Source: Micromonospora sp. WMMD1155 (GTDB lineage Bacteria; Actinomycetota; Actinomycetes; Mycobacteriales; Micromonosporaceae). Taken from it: a stretch of DNA of 64,000 nt. A program made the translations under genes and the position numbers. Shown here piece after piece: positions 25,439-33,912 of the stretch (positions within the stretch are counted from its first letter, which is position 1; each line of letters begins with the position of its first letter). The notes under the pieces are model-generated. The model ran no database searches. It was not told the origin of the DNA and saw only the letters and a program-made list of their open reading frames with translations. The stretch lies in the NCBI RefSeq assembly GCF_029581275.1, contig NZ_CP120742.1, forward strand, positions 7,068,501 to 7,132,500. Direction: 5' to 3'.

Positions 25439-26664
25439 CAGGCAACCGGCATGCCGAGCAGGCCCCGCACCAGCATGCCCCGCTTCCACCGCAGCTCGGC
25501 TTCCGGCACGGCGAGCCGCAATCCGGGTAGGCGGGTCACGATGGTGGCGACGGCGACCTGCAACTCCATGCGGGCCAGCTGCGCGCCGACGCAGTGGTGT
25601 ACGCCGTGCCCGAAGCCCAGGTGCGGGTTCTGCTCGCGGTCGAAATCCAGCCGATCCGGGTCAGCGAAGACCGTGCCGTCCCGATTCGCCGACGACAGTG
25701 AGCCGAGAACCGGCTCACCGGCGCGGACCAGCACCCCGCCGACCTCGACGTCCTCCTTGGCGTACCGGGCGAAGGAGGAGCCGACACCGAGCGGAACGTA
25801 CCGCAGCAGTTCCTCGACCGCGGCGGGCACCAGCGACGGGTCGGCCCGCAGCCGGGCGAGCTGGTCCGGGTTGTGCAGCAGGACGTAGACGAAGTTGGGG
25901 ATCTGGGTGACGGTGGTCTCGTGGCCCGCCGCGAGCAGCCCCCCGGCCAGCTCCACCAGCTCGGTCTCGCTGAGCCGATCCTGATTCTCGTCGCGGGCCC
26001 GCACCAGCGCGCCGAGCAGGTCGTCGATCTCCGGCTCGCGGCGGCGCTCGGCGACCAGGCCGCCCATGTAGCTCCAGAGGTTGGTCAGGTACTCCTGGAT
26101 CGTCTCCGTGGGCAGGGAGGTGGTCGAGACGATCGCCTCGGACCAGATGTGGAAGCGGTCGCGGTCGGCGTACGGGACCCCGAGCAGCTCGCAGATCACC
26201 TGGATCGGCAGCGGCGTGGCGACGTGCTCCACCAGGTCGGCCGGTGGACCGAGCCGGACCATGTCGTCGACCAGCGCGTCGGCGATCTCCTGGGTTCGGG
26301 GGCGCAGCGCCTCCACCCGCCGTGCCGTGAACGCCTTCGCCACCAACCGACGCAGCCGGGTGTGATCGGGCGGGTCCATGGTCAGCATGCCGCTGTCCTG
26401 CTGGCGTGCGGTGAGCCTGGGCTCGTCGCGCTGGACGGCCGGGGCGCGGCCGAACCGCACGTCGCCGAGGACGGCACGGACGTCCTCGTAGCGGGTGGCG
26501 AGCCACGCCTCCTCGCCGTAGGGGAGCTTCACCCGGGTCATCGGCTCGTGCTCGCGCAGTTCGCCGTAGGTCGGATCGACGACGAGGCGGTCGGGCACAC
26601 TGAACGGGTACGCCCGCGCGGGCGGAACGGCTCGGCTCTCGGTGGTCTGCGCGATCTCCGTCAT
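25435..26664 (-). CDS. Cytochrome P450
   Basis: The 409-residue soluble P450 has the I-helix AGHETT, the ExxR helix (EELLRY) and the haem loop FGHGVHHCVGAQLAR, with Cys358 as haem ligand. It resembles the CYP105/CYP107 branch of actinobacterial enzymes that oxidise secondary metabolites. ATG 26664 has AAGGGA upstream; a longer frame to 26763 gives an implausible leader. It is coupled to the ferredoxin gene. The substrate is unknown. It sits about 2 kb from the NRPS/PKS genes, so a tailoring role is possible but not shown. Confidence 0.9.
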   Translation of the reverse strand: MTEIAQTTESRAVPPARAYPFSVPDRLVVDPTYGELREHEPMTRVKLPYGEEAWLATRYEDVRAVLGDVRFGRAPAVQRDEPRLTARQQDSGMLTMDPPDHTRLRRLVAKAFTARRVEALRPRTQEIADALVDDMVRLGPPADLVEHVATPLPIQVICELLGVPYADRDRFHIWSEAIVSTTSLPTETIQEYLTNLWSYMGGLVAERRREPEIDDLLGALVRARDENQDRLSETELVELAGGLLAAGHETTVTQIPNFVYVLLHNPDQLARLRADPSLVPAAVEELLRYVPLGVGSSFARYAKEDVEVGGVLVRAGEPVLGSLSSANRDGTVFADPDRLDFDREQNPHLGFGHGVHHCVGAQLARMELQVAVATIVTRLPGLRLAVPEAELRWKRGMLVRGLLGMPVAW

Positions 26665-26757
26665 CCGGATTCCCTTCGTCGAGACGGCGTGATCCTCAGG
26701 CCGGCAGCACGGTCGTGGCGGCGCCGGATTGCCAGCGTCCGAGCGCTCGCAGACAAC

Positions 26758-26810
26758 ACACATCGACGCTCAGTGATGTGTCGACATCGGATCGTAGCCA
26801 GAGATGTCGA
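26758..26810. promoter_or_regulatory. Overlapping inverted repeats between divergent P450 and SDR genes
   Basis: Two perfect inverted repeats lie side by side: ACACATC (26758-26764) with GATGTGT (26775-26781), spacer 10; and TCGACATC (26781-26788) with GATGTCGA (26803-26810), spacer 14. They fill the divergent promoter region and look like operators of a dimeric repressor, for example of the TetR type. No matching regulator gene is next to them. Confidence 0.35.
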
Positions 26811-26934
26811 TGATCGCCATGGAGGTCGGTCGTCGCCCGTCGATGCCGCATCCGCTTCGTCCGCCGGACCTGACCGATCAGGCATGGCCGGACGGGGCCT
26901 GCCCCTCAGCCGCCGACGGCCCTATCGTCGGTCC

Positions 26935-27690
26935 ATGGCCGAGGGCACGCGGGTTCTGGAGGGCAAGGCAGCCGTGGTCACCGGCGGCTCGCGGGGCATC
27001 GGCCGGGCGGTGGTGCAGCGGCTGGCCCGCGACGGCGCGACCGTCGTCTTCGGCTGGCGCAGCAACGCCGAGGCCGCCGCCGAGGTGGAGACATCGGTCG
27101 CGGCCGCCGGTGGCGTCGCCCACGGGGTACGCGCCGACCTCGCCGAGCCGGGCGGGGTGACCGCTCTCCTCGCGCGGGCCGAGACCCACCTGGCCGGCCT
27201 GGACCTGCTGGTCAACAACGCCGCGGCCCAGCACACGCCGGCGCTCCTGGTCGACCTGCCCGAGGAGGAGTACGACAGGCTGATGGCGGTCAACGCCCGC
27301 GCGGTGTTCCTGGCGCTGCGGCACGCCGCCCGGCACATGCGCGACGGCGGTCGCGTCGTCAACCTGTCCACGATCAACACGGTCATGCCGGGGCCGGGCA
27401 TCGCCGCCTACGCGGCCAGCAAGGGCGCGGTGGAGCAACTGTCCGCCGTGGCCTCCCGGGAGCTGGCGGCGCGGGGCATCACCGTCAACACCGTGTCGCC
27501 GGGTGCCACCGACACCGACCTGCTGCACGCGACGAACAGCGCGCAGAGCGTGGAGATCGCCGCGCGGGTCACCCCGCTGGGTCGGCTCGGTCAGCCGGCC
27601 GACGTGGCCGACGTGGTCTCGTTCCTCTGCGGCCCGGACGCCCGCTGGGTCACCGGGCAGAACATCCACGCCGCCGGTGGGTTGGGCTGA
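26935..27690 (+). CDS. Short-chain dehydrogenase/reductase
   Basis: The 251-residue classical SDR has the NAD(P) motif TGGSRGIG, the NNAA motif, catalytic Ser in NLSTINT, Tyr159 and Lys163 in YAASK, and the PG motif after the active site. Arg/Asn following the second strand (GWRSNAEAA) hints at NADPH, as in FabG. The substrate is unknown. The start at ATG 26935 lacks a clear ribosome binding site; the in-frame extension upstream is not coding. Confidence 0.85.
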   Translation: MAEGTRVLEGKAAVVTGGSRGIGRAVVQRLARDGATVVFGWRSNAEAAAEVETSVAAAGGVAHGVRADLAEPGGVTALLARAETHLAGLDLLVNNAAAQHTPALLVDLPEEEYDRLMAVNARAVFLALRHAARHMRDGGRVVNLSTINTVMPGPGIAAYAASKGAVEQLSAVASRELAARGITVNTVSPGATDTDLLHATNSAQSVEIAARVTPLGRLGQPADVADVVSFLCGPDARWVTGQNIHAAGGLG

Positions 27691-27697
27691 ACGGCCC

Positions 27698-28471
27698 TCA
27701 AGGTGCCTGCAGGAACGGCAGCACCAACCCCAGCAGCAGGTCGGGCCGCGCCAGCAGCCCGGCGTGCGAGGTGCCGGGCAGCACCGCGAGCTGCGACGGC
27801 GGCAGGCCCACCAGATCACCGGGTACGCCGCCGCCGCGCAGCCGGAACATCCGTACCGCGTGTTCGGGTGTCACCAGGTCGGCGTCGCCGACCACCACGA
27901 GCGTGGGCGCGGCCAGGGCGCGGACCTCGTCGGAGGTCAGGTCGGTCATGCCGGTCTCCAGTGCGGTGGTCCGCTCGACCAGCGCCGCGAACCCCGACGG
28001 GTCGGGGGCGACGGCGGCGTACGCCCGCTCGAACGGTGACCCCGCCAGCATGGCCGGCGTGAGCCGGGCGACGCCGTCGAGCACGCCCGGGTGGAAGCCG
28101 TCGCGGTCGAAGGCATGACCCACGAAGACCAGCCTGCGGACCAGGTCGGGTCGGCGCGCCGCGAGGTGCAGCGCGACGCCGGCGCCGAGGTCGTAGCCGA
28201 GCACGTCGAGCGGCCCCGTCCCCAGGTGGTCGAGGACGGCAGCGGTGTCGTCGGCCATCGACTCCAGCGTCAGCGGGCGGTCCGCGGCGCGGGTGCGGCC
28301 GTGCCCCTGCTGTTCCACGGCGAGCACCCGGCGGCTCTTCGCCAGCTCGGGCAGCACGGTGGCGAAGGACGTCTCGATGGTGGCCAGCGCGCCGTGCAGC
28401 AGCAGGAGCGGGTCACCCTCGCCGTGCTCCTCGTAGTAGACGTCGAGGCCCCCGGCCGGCGCATAACCCAT
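27698..28471 (-). CDS. Alpha/beta hydrolase with Asp at the nucleophile elbow
   Basis: The 257-residue protein has the oxyanion HGAL segment, the elbow GYDLGAG and a C-terminal histidine in GTSHAGLL; GDADLV supplies the acid position. The elbow carries Asp where esterases have Ser (GYSxGG), which is the mark of haloalkane dehalogenases and epoxide hydrolases. Family members closest in length usually have Ser, so this is a notable change. ATG 28471 is chosen because the fold begins directly after it; ATG 28498 is possible. It is convergent with the SDR gene, seven bases apart. Confidence 0.8.
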   Translation of the reverse strand: MGYAPAGGLDVYYEEHGEGDPLLLLHGALATIETSFATVLPELAKSRRVLAVEQQGHGRTRAADRPLTLESMADDTAAVLDHLGTGPLDVLGYDLGAGVALHLAARRPDLVRRLVFVGHAFDRDGFHPGVLDGVARLTPAMLAGSPFERAYAAVAPDPSGFAALVERTTALETGMTDLTSDEVRALAAPTLVVVGDADLVTPEHAVRMFRLRGGGVPGDLVGLPPSQLAVLPGTSHAGLLARPDLLLGLVLPFLQAP

Positions 28472-28587
28472 GCCTCCATGGTGCACACAGCCGATCACGG
28501 GCGGTAGCTGCCCAACTGGCTACACCGAACGCAGTCGCCGAAGGATCCCATGGACCACGGCAAATGTCCGTGTCGATACTTCTGGGC

Positions 28588-28869
28588 ATGACCGACAGCA
28601 TCCCGACCACCACGGCCCCGCCGGCCGACGTGGCCGCCACGATACGGGCGTTCCTGGCCGAGGTGGTCGGCGATGCCCCGGAGCCGGACGAGGACATCTT
28701 CGCCCGCGGCACCGTCACGTCCCTGTTCGCGCTCCAGCTCATCGCCTTCGTGGAGAACACCTTCGGCATCGAGGTCGAGCCCGAGGACCTGGACTTCGCG
28801 AACTTCCGGACCGTCGACGCGGTCACCGCCTTCGTCGACGGCAAGCGTGCCGCCACGAGTCGCGGCTGA
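28588..28869 (+). CDS. Free-standing acyl carrier protein (FkbJ-like)
   Basis: The 93-residue protein is a discrete carrier: helix 1 (AATIRAFLAEVV), the loop EPDEDIFARG and the attachment site VTSLFALQLIAF, with Ser45 as phosphopantetheine site, followed by the acidic helix (VEPEDLDFANF). It starts the FkbJ/I-KASIII-FkbH-like run and should carry the glyceryl unit made from 1,3-bisphosphoglycerate and its oxidised forms. An upstream ATG at 28564 is less likely. The next gene begins 11 bases downstream. Confidence 0.8.
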   Translation: MTDSIPTTTAPPADVAATIRAFLAEVVGDAPEPDEDIFARGTVTSLFALQLIAFVENTFGIEVEPEDLDFANFRTVDAVTAFVDGKRAATSRG

Positions 28870-28880
28870 GCGGGGACGCC

Positions 28881-30050
28881 ATGGACACCGACGCCGCCGT
28901 CGTGGCCGAGGCCACCGACTTCGCCGACACGGTACGCTCCGATGCCGCCCGCTGGGACCGGGAGGGCGCGCTGCCCGCCTCCGTGGTGGCGGCGGCGGGC
29001 ACGGCCGGACTGCTCGCCCGGGACCTGCCCCACCGTTACGGCGGCGCGAGTGCGTCGCCGGCCGCGCTGGGCGAGGCCACCGCCCGGATCGGTGCGGTGT
29101 GCTCCTCGCTGCGGGCGCTGCTCACCGTGCAGGGCATGGTCTCCGCCGCACTCGCCCGCTGGGGCTCGGTCGACCAGCGGGAGCGGTGGTTGCCGGCACT
29201 GGCCGCCGGTGCGCGGGTAGCCGGCTTCGCCGCCACCGAGGAGGGCGCCGGCACCGAGCTGTCCGCCTTGACCACCAGCATCGAGCCGGTCGGCGACGCG
29301 GTGCGGGTCACCGGGCACAAACGGTGGGTGACCTTCGGTGCCACCGCCGACCTGCTGCTCGTGATCGGACGCCTCGGTGGGGCACCGGCCGCGGTGCTGG
29401 TCGAGGGCGACCGGCCGGGCCTGCGCCGGGAGCCCGTGCGCGGCCAGCTCGGCCTCCGGGCGGCCCAGGTGGCCCACCTCGACCTGGACGGTGTCCGGGT
29501 CCCCCGCTCGCACCTCGTCGCACCCGCCGGGTTCGGGTTGTCCCATGTCGCCGGCACCGCGCTCGACCACGGCCGCTACACCGTGGCGTGGGGCTGCGTC
29601 GGGATGGCGCGGGCCTGCCAACGGGCCGCCACCGGGCACGCCGTGGACCGCACCCAGGGAGAGGTGCGCCTCGCCGACCACCAACTGGTCCGCGCCGTAC
29701 TCGGCCGGGGACACGTCGCGGTCACCGCCGCCGAACAGCTCTGCAAGCACGCGGCGCAGCTGCGCGCCGCCCGCGACCCGGACGCCGTGGCCGCCACCGT
29801 CCTGGCGAAGTACGCCGCCTCCCGCGCCGCCGCACAGGTCAGCCGGGACGCCGTACAGGTGCACGGCGCAGCCGGTTGCGACCCGGACAGCCTGGTGGGC
29901 CGGTTCCTCCGCGACGCCACCGTCATGCGGATCATCGAGGGCTCCGACGAGGTCAGCGAGCTGCACCTCGCCGACCACGCCATCCGCGCCCACCGGCGCC
30001 GCAGCACCGCGGCGCCGACCCCACCGGCACCCGTGGCGGTGCTGTCGTGA
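28881..30050 (+). CDS. Acyl-CoA dehydrogenase-like oxidase acting on carrier-bound substrate (FkbI-like)
   Basis: The 389-residue flavoprotein has the acyl-CoA dehydrogenase fold: FAATEEGAGTELSALTT (flavin-binding loop), the middle beta domain and the ending RIIEGSDEVSELHLADHAI, with the usual catalytic Glu region. In methoxymalonyl and hydroxymalonyl pathways FkbI-type enzymes oxidise the carrier-bound aldehyde from glycerate to the acid. ATG 28881 has GGGGA upstream. The stop overlaps the GTG of the KAS III-like gene. Confidence 0.8.
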   Translation: MDTDAAVVAEATDFADTVRSDAARWDREGALPASVVAAAGTAGLLARDLPHRYGGASASPAALGEATARIGAVCSSLRALLTVQGMVSAALARWGSVDQRERWLPALAAGARVAGFAATEEGAGTELSALTTSIEPVGDAVRVTGHKRWVTFGATADLLLVIGRLGGAPAAVLVEGDRPGLRREPVRGQLGLRAAQVAHLDLDGVRVPRSHLVAPAGFGLSHVAGTALDHGRYTVAWGCVGMARACQRAATGHAVDRTQGEVRLADHQLVRAVLGRGHVAVTAAEQLCKHAAQLRAARDPDAVAATVLAKYAASRAAAQVSRDAVQVHGAAGCDPDSLVGRFLRDATVMRIIEGSDEVSELHLADHAIRAHRRRSTAAPTPPAPVAVLS

Positions 30051-31057
30051 CGGCCCCGGTCTGGCTCGGCCCGGTCAGCGTCCACCACCCGCCGGAGGCG
30101 GTGGCGGTGGCGGAGCTGCCGGAGGTGGCGGCGCTGCCCGCCGCGCGCCGGGACCACGTACTGTCCCTCGGCATCGACGAGGTCCGCTGCCTGCGCGACC
30201 ACCGCGGCCGGGCGGGACCGGGGGCCGAGGTCGACCTGGCCGCCGCCGCGGCACACCAGGCGCTGGCCCGCGCCGACCTGGCGGCCGACGACCTGGACGC
30301 GCTGATCCTCGTACAGGGCCGCGCGCCGCAGTACCTGCTGGCGTCCGAGGCGACCCGGTTGCAGGCCCGCATCGGGGCGACCCGGGCGGCCACGCTCAGC
30401 GTCGGCGACCTGGGCTGCGTGTCGGTGTCCGCCGCGATCGACGTGGGCGTGGCGCTGCTGCGGGGGCGGCCGGCCTGGCGGCATGTGCTGGTGGCCATGG
30501 GCGCCGTCGCCGCCACCGCGGAACGCTACCGGCCGCCGATGACCGTCCTCGGTGACGCCGGCGCGGCCGTGCTGCTCGGTCGGGAGACGGGTCGGTGGGG
30601 CTGGATCGACCACCGGCTGCGCAGCGACGGCACCTACGCCGACCTGTTCCACATCGACTACCGGGACGTCCCGTCCAACCGGTGGCGGGAGACCTGCTCC
30701 GACGAGCTGACCTACTCGTTCCGGCTGGCGATGGAGAGCCGCAACCGGCTGCGCGACCTCAACCGGGAGGTCCTCGCGACCCGGGACCTCACCCCGGACC
30801 GCCTGGACGCGGTACTCATGCAGAACCTCTCCCGCGGGGCGTTCGCGTTCTGGCAGGGCGCCCTGGACGTCAAGATCGGCGACGCCTGCCCGGCCAACCT
30901 GGCCCGCTACGGCCACCTCGGCCCGATCGACGTGCTCGCCAACCTGGACGACACCGCCGCCGACGTACCACCGGGAGGCCACGTCCTGGTGATGAACAGC
31001 AGCCCGGTCGCGGCCTGGAGCAGCGCCCTGCTGGTGCGCGGGACGGGCGGGCGATGA
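30047..31057 (+). CDS. KAS III (FabH)-like thiolase-fold protein with altered His and Asn sites
   Basis: The 336-residue protein has the KAS III fold with Cys124 in GDLGCVSVSAAI at the active-site position. Where FabH has HQAN, this protein reads LMQNLSRG; where FabH has GNTSA, it reads YGHLGPIDVL. The usual Cys-His-Asn set is thus replaced, which points away from normal decarboxylative condensation and toward acyl transfer or another C-O or C-C step. KAS III-like proteins also accompany FkbH and ACP in tetronate pathways. It sits between FkbI- and FkbH-like genes with overlapping stops and starts, so it surely acts in the same pathway. Confidence 0.75.
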   Translation: MTAPVWLGPVSVHHPPEAVAVAELPEVAALPAARRDHVLSLGIDEVRCLRDHRGRAGPGAEVDLAAAAAHQALARADLAADDLDALILVQGRAPQYLLASEATRLQARIGATRAATLSVGDLGCVSVSAAIDVGVALLRGRPAWRHVLVAMGAVAATAERYRPPMTVLGDAGAAVLLGRETGRWGWIDHRLRSDGTYADLFHIDYRDVPSNRWRETCSDELTYSFRLAMESRNRLRDLNREVLATRDLTPDRLDAVLMQNLSRGAFAFWQGALDVKIGDACPANLARYGHLGPIDVLANLDDTAADVPPGGHVLVMNSSPVAAWSSALLVRGTGGR

Positions 31058-32097
31058 ACCAGACGGTGAAGTGCCTGGTGTGGGACCTCGACGACACGCT
31101 GTGGGGCGGCGTCGTCCTGGAGGGCGACGCGCCGGCGCCGTTCCCGGCGGCGGTACGCACCCTGCACACCCTCGACGAGCGGGGCATCCTGCACGCCGTC
31201 GCCAGCCGCGGCCACCACGACACCGCCGCCGCCCACCTCGACGCGGTGGGACTGGCCGACATGTTCTGCGCCGTCGAGGTCGGCTGGGGCGACAAGTCGG
31301 CGGCGGTACGGCGGATCGCCGGAACCCTCGGCATCGGCCCGGACACCCTCGCGTTCGTCGACAACGACCCGGTGGAGCGGGCCGAGGTGGCCCACACCCT
31401 GCCGCAGGTGCGCTGCTACGACGCCGTGCAGGTCGGCGAGTTGCCCACCCGCGCCGAGTTCCAGCCGCCGTTCGTCACCGACGAGTCGCGGCGGCGCCGG
31501 GGGATGTACCAGGCCGAGCACCGACGCGCCGCCGCCGAGAAGGACTGGGACCAGCCGGACACCGACTTCCTGGCGAGCCTCGACCTGGTGCTGACCCTCC
31601 GCAGCGCCGGCGAGGACGACCTGGCCCGCGCCCACGAGCTGACCGTCCGCACCCACCAGCTCAACAGCACCGGCATCACGTACGGCATGGCCGAGTTGCG
31701 GGCGCTGTGCCACGACGACGGCTACCAGGTGACCGTCGCCGAACTGTCCGACCGCTTCGGCTCCTACGGCACGATCGGGTTGGCGGTCACCCGGCTCACC
31801 GACACCGAGTCGGTGCTGGAGCTGCTGCTGATGTCGTGTCGGGTGGTCTCCCGGGGCGTCGGGGCGGTGCTGCTCGACCACCTGGTGCGTACCGCGCTCG
31901 CCGCCGGCCGCCGCCCGGTCGCCGAGCTGGTGCCCACGCCGGTCAACCGGATCATGCTGGTGACGCTGCGCTTCGGCGGCTTCGAGATCGTCCGGCGGGA
32001 CGCGGACCGGATGCTGCTCGCCGCCGACCCGGCCCGGCTGCCCCCGGCCCGGCCCGGCCACGTGCACGTCGACGACCGGACGGGCGTGCCCCGATGA
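31054..32097 (+). CDS. FkbH-like glyceryl-transferring HAD phosphatase
   Basis: The 347-residue protein begins with the HAD motif VWDLDDTLWGG (Asp11, Asp13) and has FVDNDPVERAEV further on, both typical of FkbH. Its C-terminal half is an acyltransferase-like GNAT region (VRTHQLNSTGITY, MSCRVVSRGVGAVLLDHL). FkbH proteins take 1,3-bisphosphoglycerate, drop both phosphates and put the glyceryl group on a carrier protein. The ACP at 28588 is the likely acceptor. ATG 31054 overlaps the previous stop and the gene's stop overlaps the A-PCP start. Confidence 0.9.
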   Translation: MNQTVKCLVWDLDDTLWGGVVLEGDAPAPFPAAVRTLHTLDERGILHAVASRGHHDTAAAHLDAVGLADMFCAVEVGWGDKSAAVRRIAGTLGIGPDTLAFVDNDPVERAEVAHTLPQVRCYDAVQVGELPTRAEFQPPFVTDESRRRRGMYQAEHRRAAAEKDWDQPDTDFLASLDLVLTLRSAGEDDLARAHELTVRTHQLNSTGITYGMAELRALCHDDGYQVTVAELSDRFGSYGTIGLAVTRLTDTESVLELLLMSCRVVSRGVGAVLLDHLVRTALAAGRRPVAELVPTPVNRIMLVTLRFGGFEIVRRDADRMLLAADPARLPPARPGHVHVDDRTGVPR

Positions 32098-33896
32098 CGC
32101 CGTTGGTGGTGGAGATCCTCGCCCACGCGAGCGAGACCCCGGAGACGCCGGCGGTGGTCGTGGGGAACGAGGTGCTGAGCTACGGTGCGCTCGCCGACGC
32201 CGTCGATCACCTGTCGATGCGCCTGGTCGCCGCGGGGGTGCTGCCCGGCACCGTGGCGGCCGTCCACCTCGAACAGTCGACCGCCACCGTGGTCGCCATG
32301 CTGGCCGCCGCACGGGTGGGCGCCGCGTGGTCGGTGGTGGAGCCGGGGCAGCCGGCGGGGCGGTTGGCGGCGGTGGTGCGCGACACCGACTGCCGGGTGC
32401 TGGTGCACGCCGGCAGCCGCCCGGCCTGCGCGGACACCCTGGCCCACCTCGACGTCCGTGACCTGGTGGCCGCGCCGGCGGTGCCGCTGCCGCCGACGTT
32501 GCCGCTGGACCTGCCCGCGTACGTCATCCACACGTCCGGCTCGACCGGCCGGCCGAAGGGTGTGGTCGTCGGGCACGCCCACCTGGACGCGGCGATCCGC
32601 TGCCGCGGTGTGCTCTACGGCGCCGACCCGCCGACGTTCCTGTCCGCCCTGCGCCTGTCCTTCGACGGAAGCCTGGGCGCCACCCTGTGGACGCTGCGCC
32701 GGGGCGGCACTGTGGTGCTGCCCGACGAGGAGCGGATGGCCGACCCCGGTGCCGTCGCCGCGCTCGCCGCCACCCACGCCACGACCCACCTCATCTGTGT
32801 GCCGTCCTACTACCGGCTGCTCCTCGACCACGCCGCGCTGCTGCCGCCCACACTGCGGCACGTGAGCGTCGGCGGGGAACGGTGCGACGCCGCCCTCGTG
32901 CGTCGGCACCGCCGGCTGCTGCCGGAGACCGAACTGGTCAACGAGTACGGGCCGACCGAGGCGATCATCTCGTGCACCTTCCAACGGGTGGCACCGACGC
33001 ACCGCCACGGCGAGGTGCCGATCGGCGGCCCGCTGCCCGGGGCGACGGTGCACGTCCTCGACGCCGCGCTGCGCGAGCAGCCGCCCGGTCGGGTCGGCGA
33101 GCTGTACGTCGGCGGCCCGTTCCTGGCGCAGGGCTACGCCGGGCAGCCGTCGCGCACCGCCGAGCGGTTCGTCGCCGACCCGTTCGCCGCCGCGCCGGGC
33201 GCCCGGCTCTACCGCACCGGGGACTTGGCCGCGTGCCGCGCCGACGGCGCCCTGGAGTTCCGGGGACGAGCCGACGAGCAGGTCAAGGTACGCGGGCACC
33301 GGGTCGAGCCGGCCGAGGTGGCCGAGGTGGTGACTGCCCACCCCGCGGTACGCCGGGCCGCCGTGCTGCTCGACCCGCTGGTGTCGGAGCCGGTGCTCGT
33401 CGCGTACCTGGTCTGCGACGGCCCGCCCCCGTCGCCGGTGGTGCTGCGGGCGCTGTGCCGTGAGTCGCTGCCGTCCGCCGCCGTGCCGGCGCGGTTCGTG
33501 GTGGTGCCCGCGATGCCGCTGACCGTCAACGGCAAGCTCGACCGGGACGCCCTGGCGCGGCTCGGCGCCGCACGCGAGGAGGACCGGGTGGACGCGCCGA
33601 CCGACCACGACTGGACCGGGCTGCAACGCGCGGTGGCCGACATCTGGGCCGAAGTGCTGGGGCACCGGGGCTGCGGCCTGGACGACGACTTCTTCGACGC
33701 CGGCGGCACCTCACTCAAGGTGGTCGACCTGCACAAGCGCCTGGACCGCCGGTGGTCCCGGGCGATCCGGGTGGGTGAGCTGTTCGACGTCAAGACGATC
33801 GCGGCGCAGGCCGCGGTGATCGCCGAACGGGCGGACCCAGCCACCGCCGACCGCAGCGGACCGGCACCCGCCACCGCGCTCAGCTTCGAAGTGTGA
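32094..33896 (+). CDS. Free-standing NRPS adenylation-PCP didomain
   Basis: The 600-residue protein has an A domain (residues about 10-500: A3 [12 protein letters not shown]5 NEYGPTE, A7 YRTGDL, A8 GRADEQVKVRGHRVEP, A10 NGKLDR) and a carrier domain (DAGGTSLKV, Ser540). Reading the ten pocket positions by alignment to GrsA gives D-G-G-I-V-V-E-I-S-K, which I cannot assign. No condensation domain is present, so the loaded amino acid must be handed over in trans, perhaps to the C domain at the end of the large NRPS or to the KS-ACP-C protein. It overlaps the FkbH-like stop. Confidence 0.85.
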   Translation: MTPLVVEILAHASETPETPAVVVGNEVLSYGALADAVDHLSMRLVAAGVLPGTVAAVHLEQSTATVVAMLAAARVGAAWSVVEPGQPAGRLAAVVRDTDCRVLVHAGSRPACADTLAHLDVRDLVAAPAVPLPPTLPLDLPAYVIHTSGSTGRPKGVVVGHAHLDAAIRCRGVLYGADPPTFLSALRLSFDGSLGATLWTLRRGGTVVLPDEERMADPGAVAALAATHATTHLICVPSYYRLLLDHAALLPPTLRHVSVGGERCDAALVRRHRRLLPETELVNEYGPTEAIISCTFQRVAPTHRHGEVPIGGPLPGATVHVLDAALREQPPGRVGELYVGGPFLAQGYAGQPSRTAERFVADPFAAAPGARLYRTGDLAACRADGALEFRGRADEQVKVRGHRVEPAEVAEVVTAHPAVRRAAVLLDPLVSEPVLVAYLVCDGPPPSPVVLRALCRESLPSAAVPARFVVVPAMPLTVNGKLDRDALARLGAAREEDRVDAPTDHDWTGLQRAVADIWAEVLGHRGCGLDDDFFDAGGTSLKVVDLHKRLDRRWSRAIRVGELFDVKTIAAQAAVIAERADPATADRSGPAPATALSFEV

Positions 33897-33912
33897 CCCG
33901 GAAGGGAGAACG

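Noticed and set aside
28588..32097. Calling the cluster a tetronate pathway from the FkbH, ACP and KAS III trio
   Set aside because: The FkbI- and FkbK-like oxidising enzymes fit malonyl-type extender formation better, and the acyltransferase and dehydratase genes usual in tetronate sets are missing. Kept only as an alternative.
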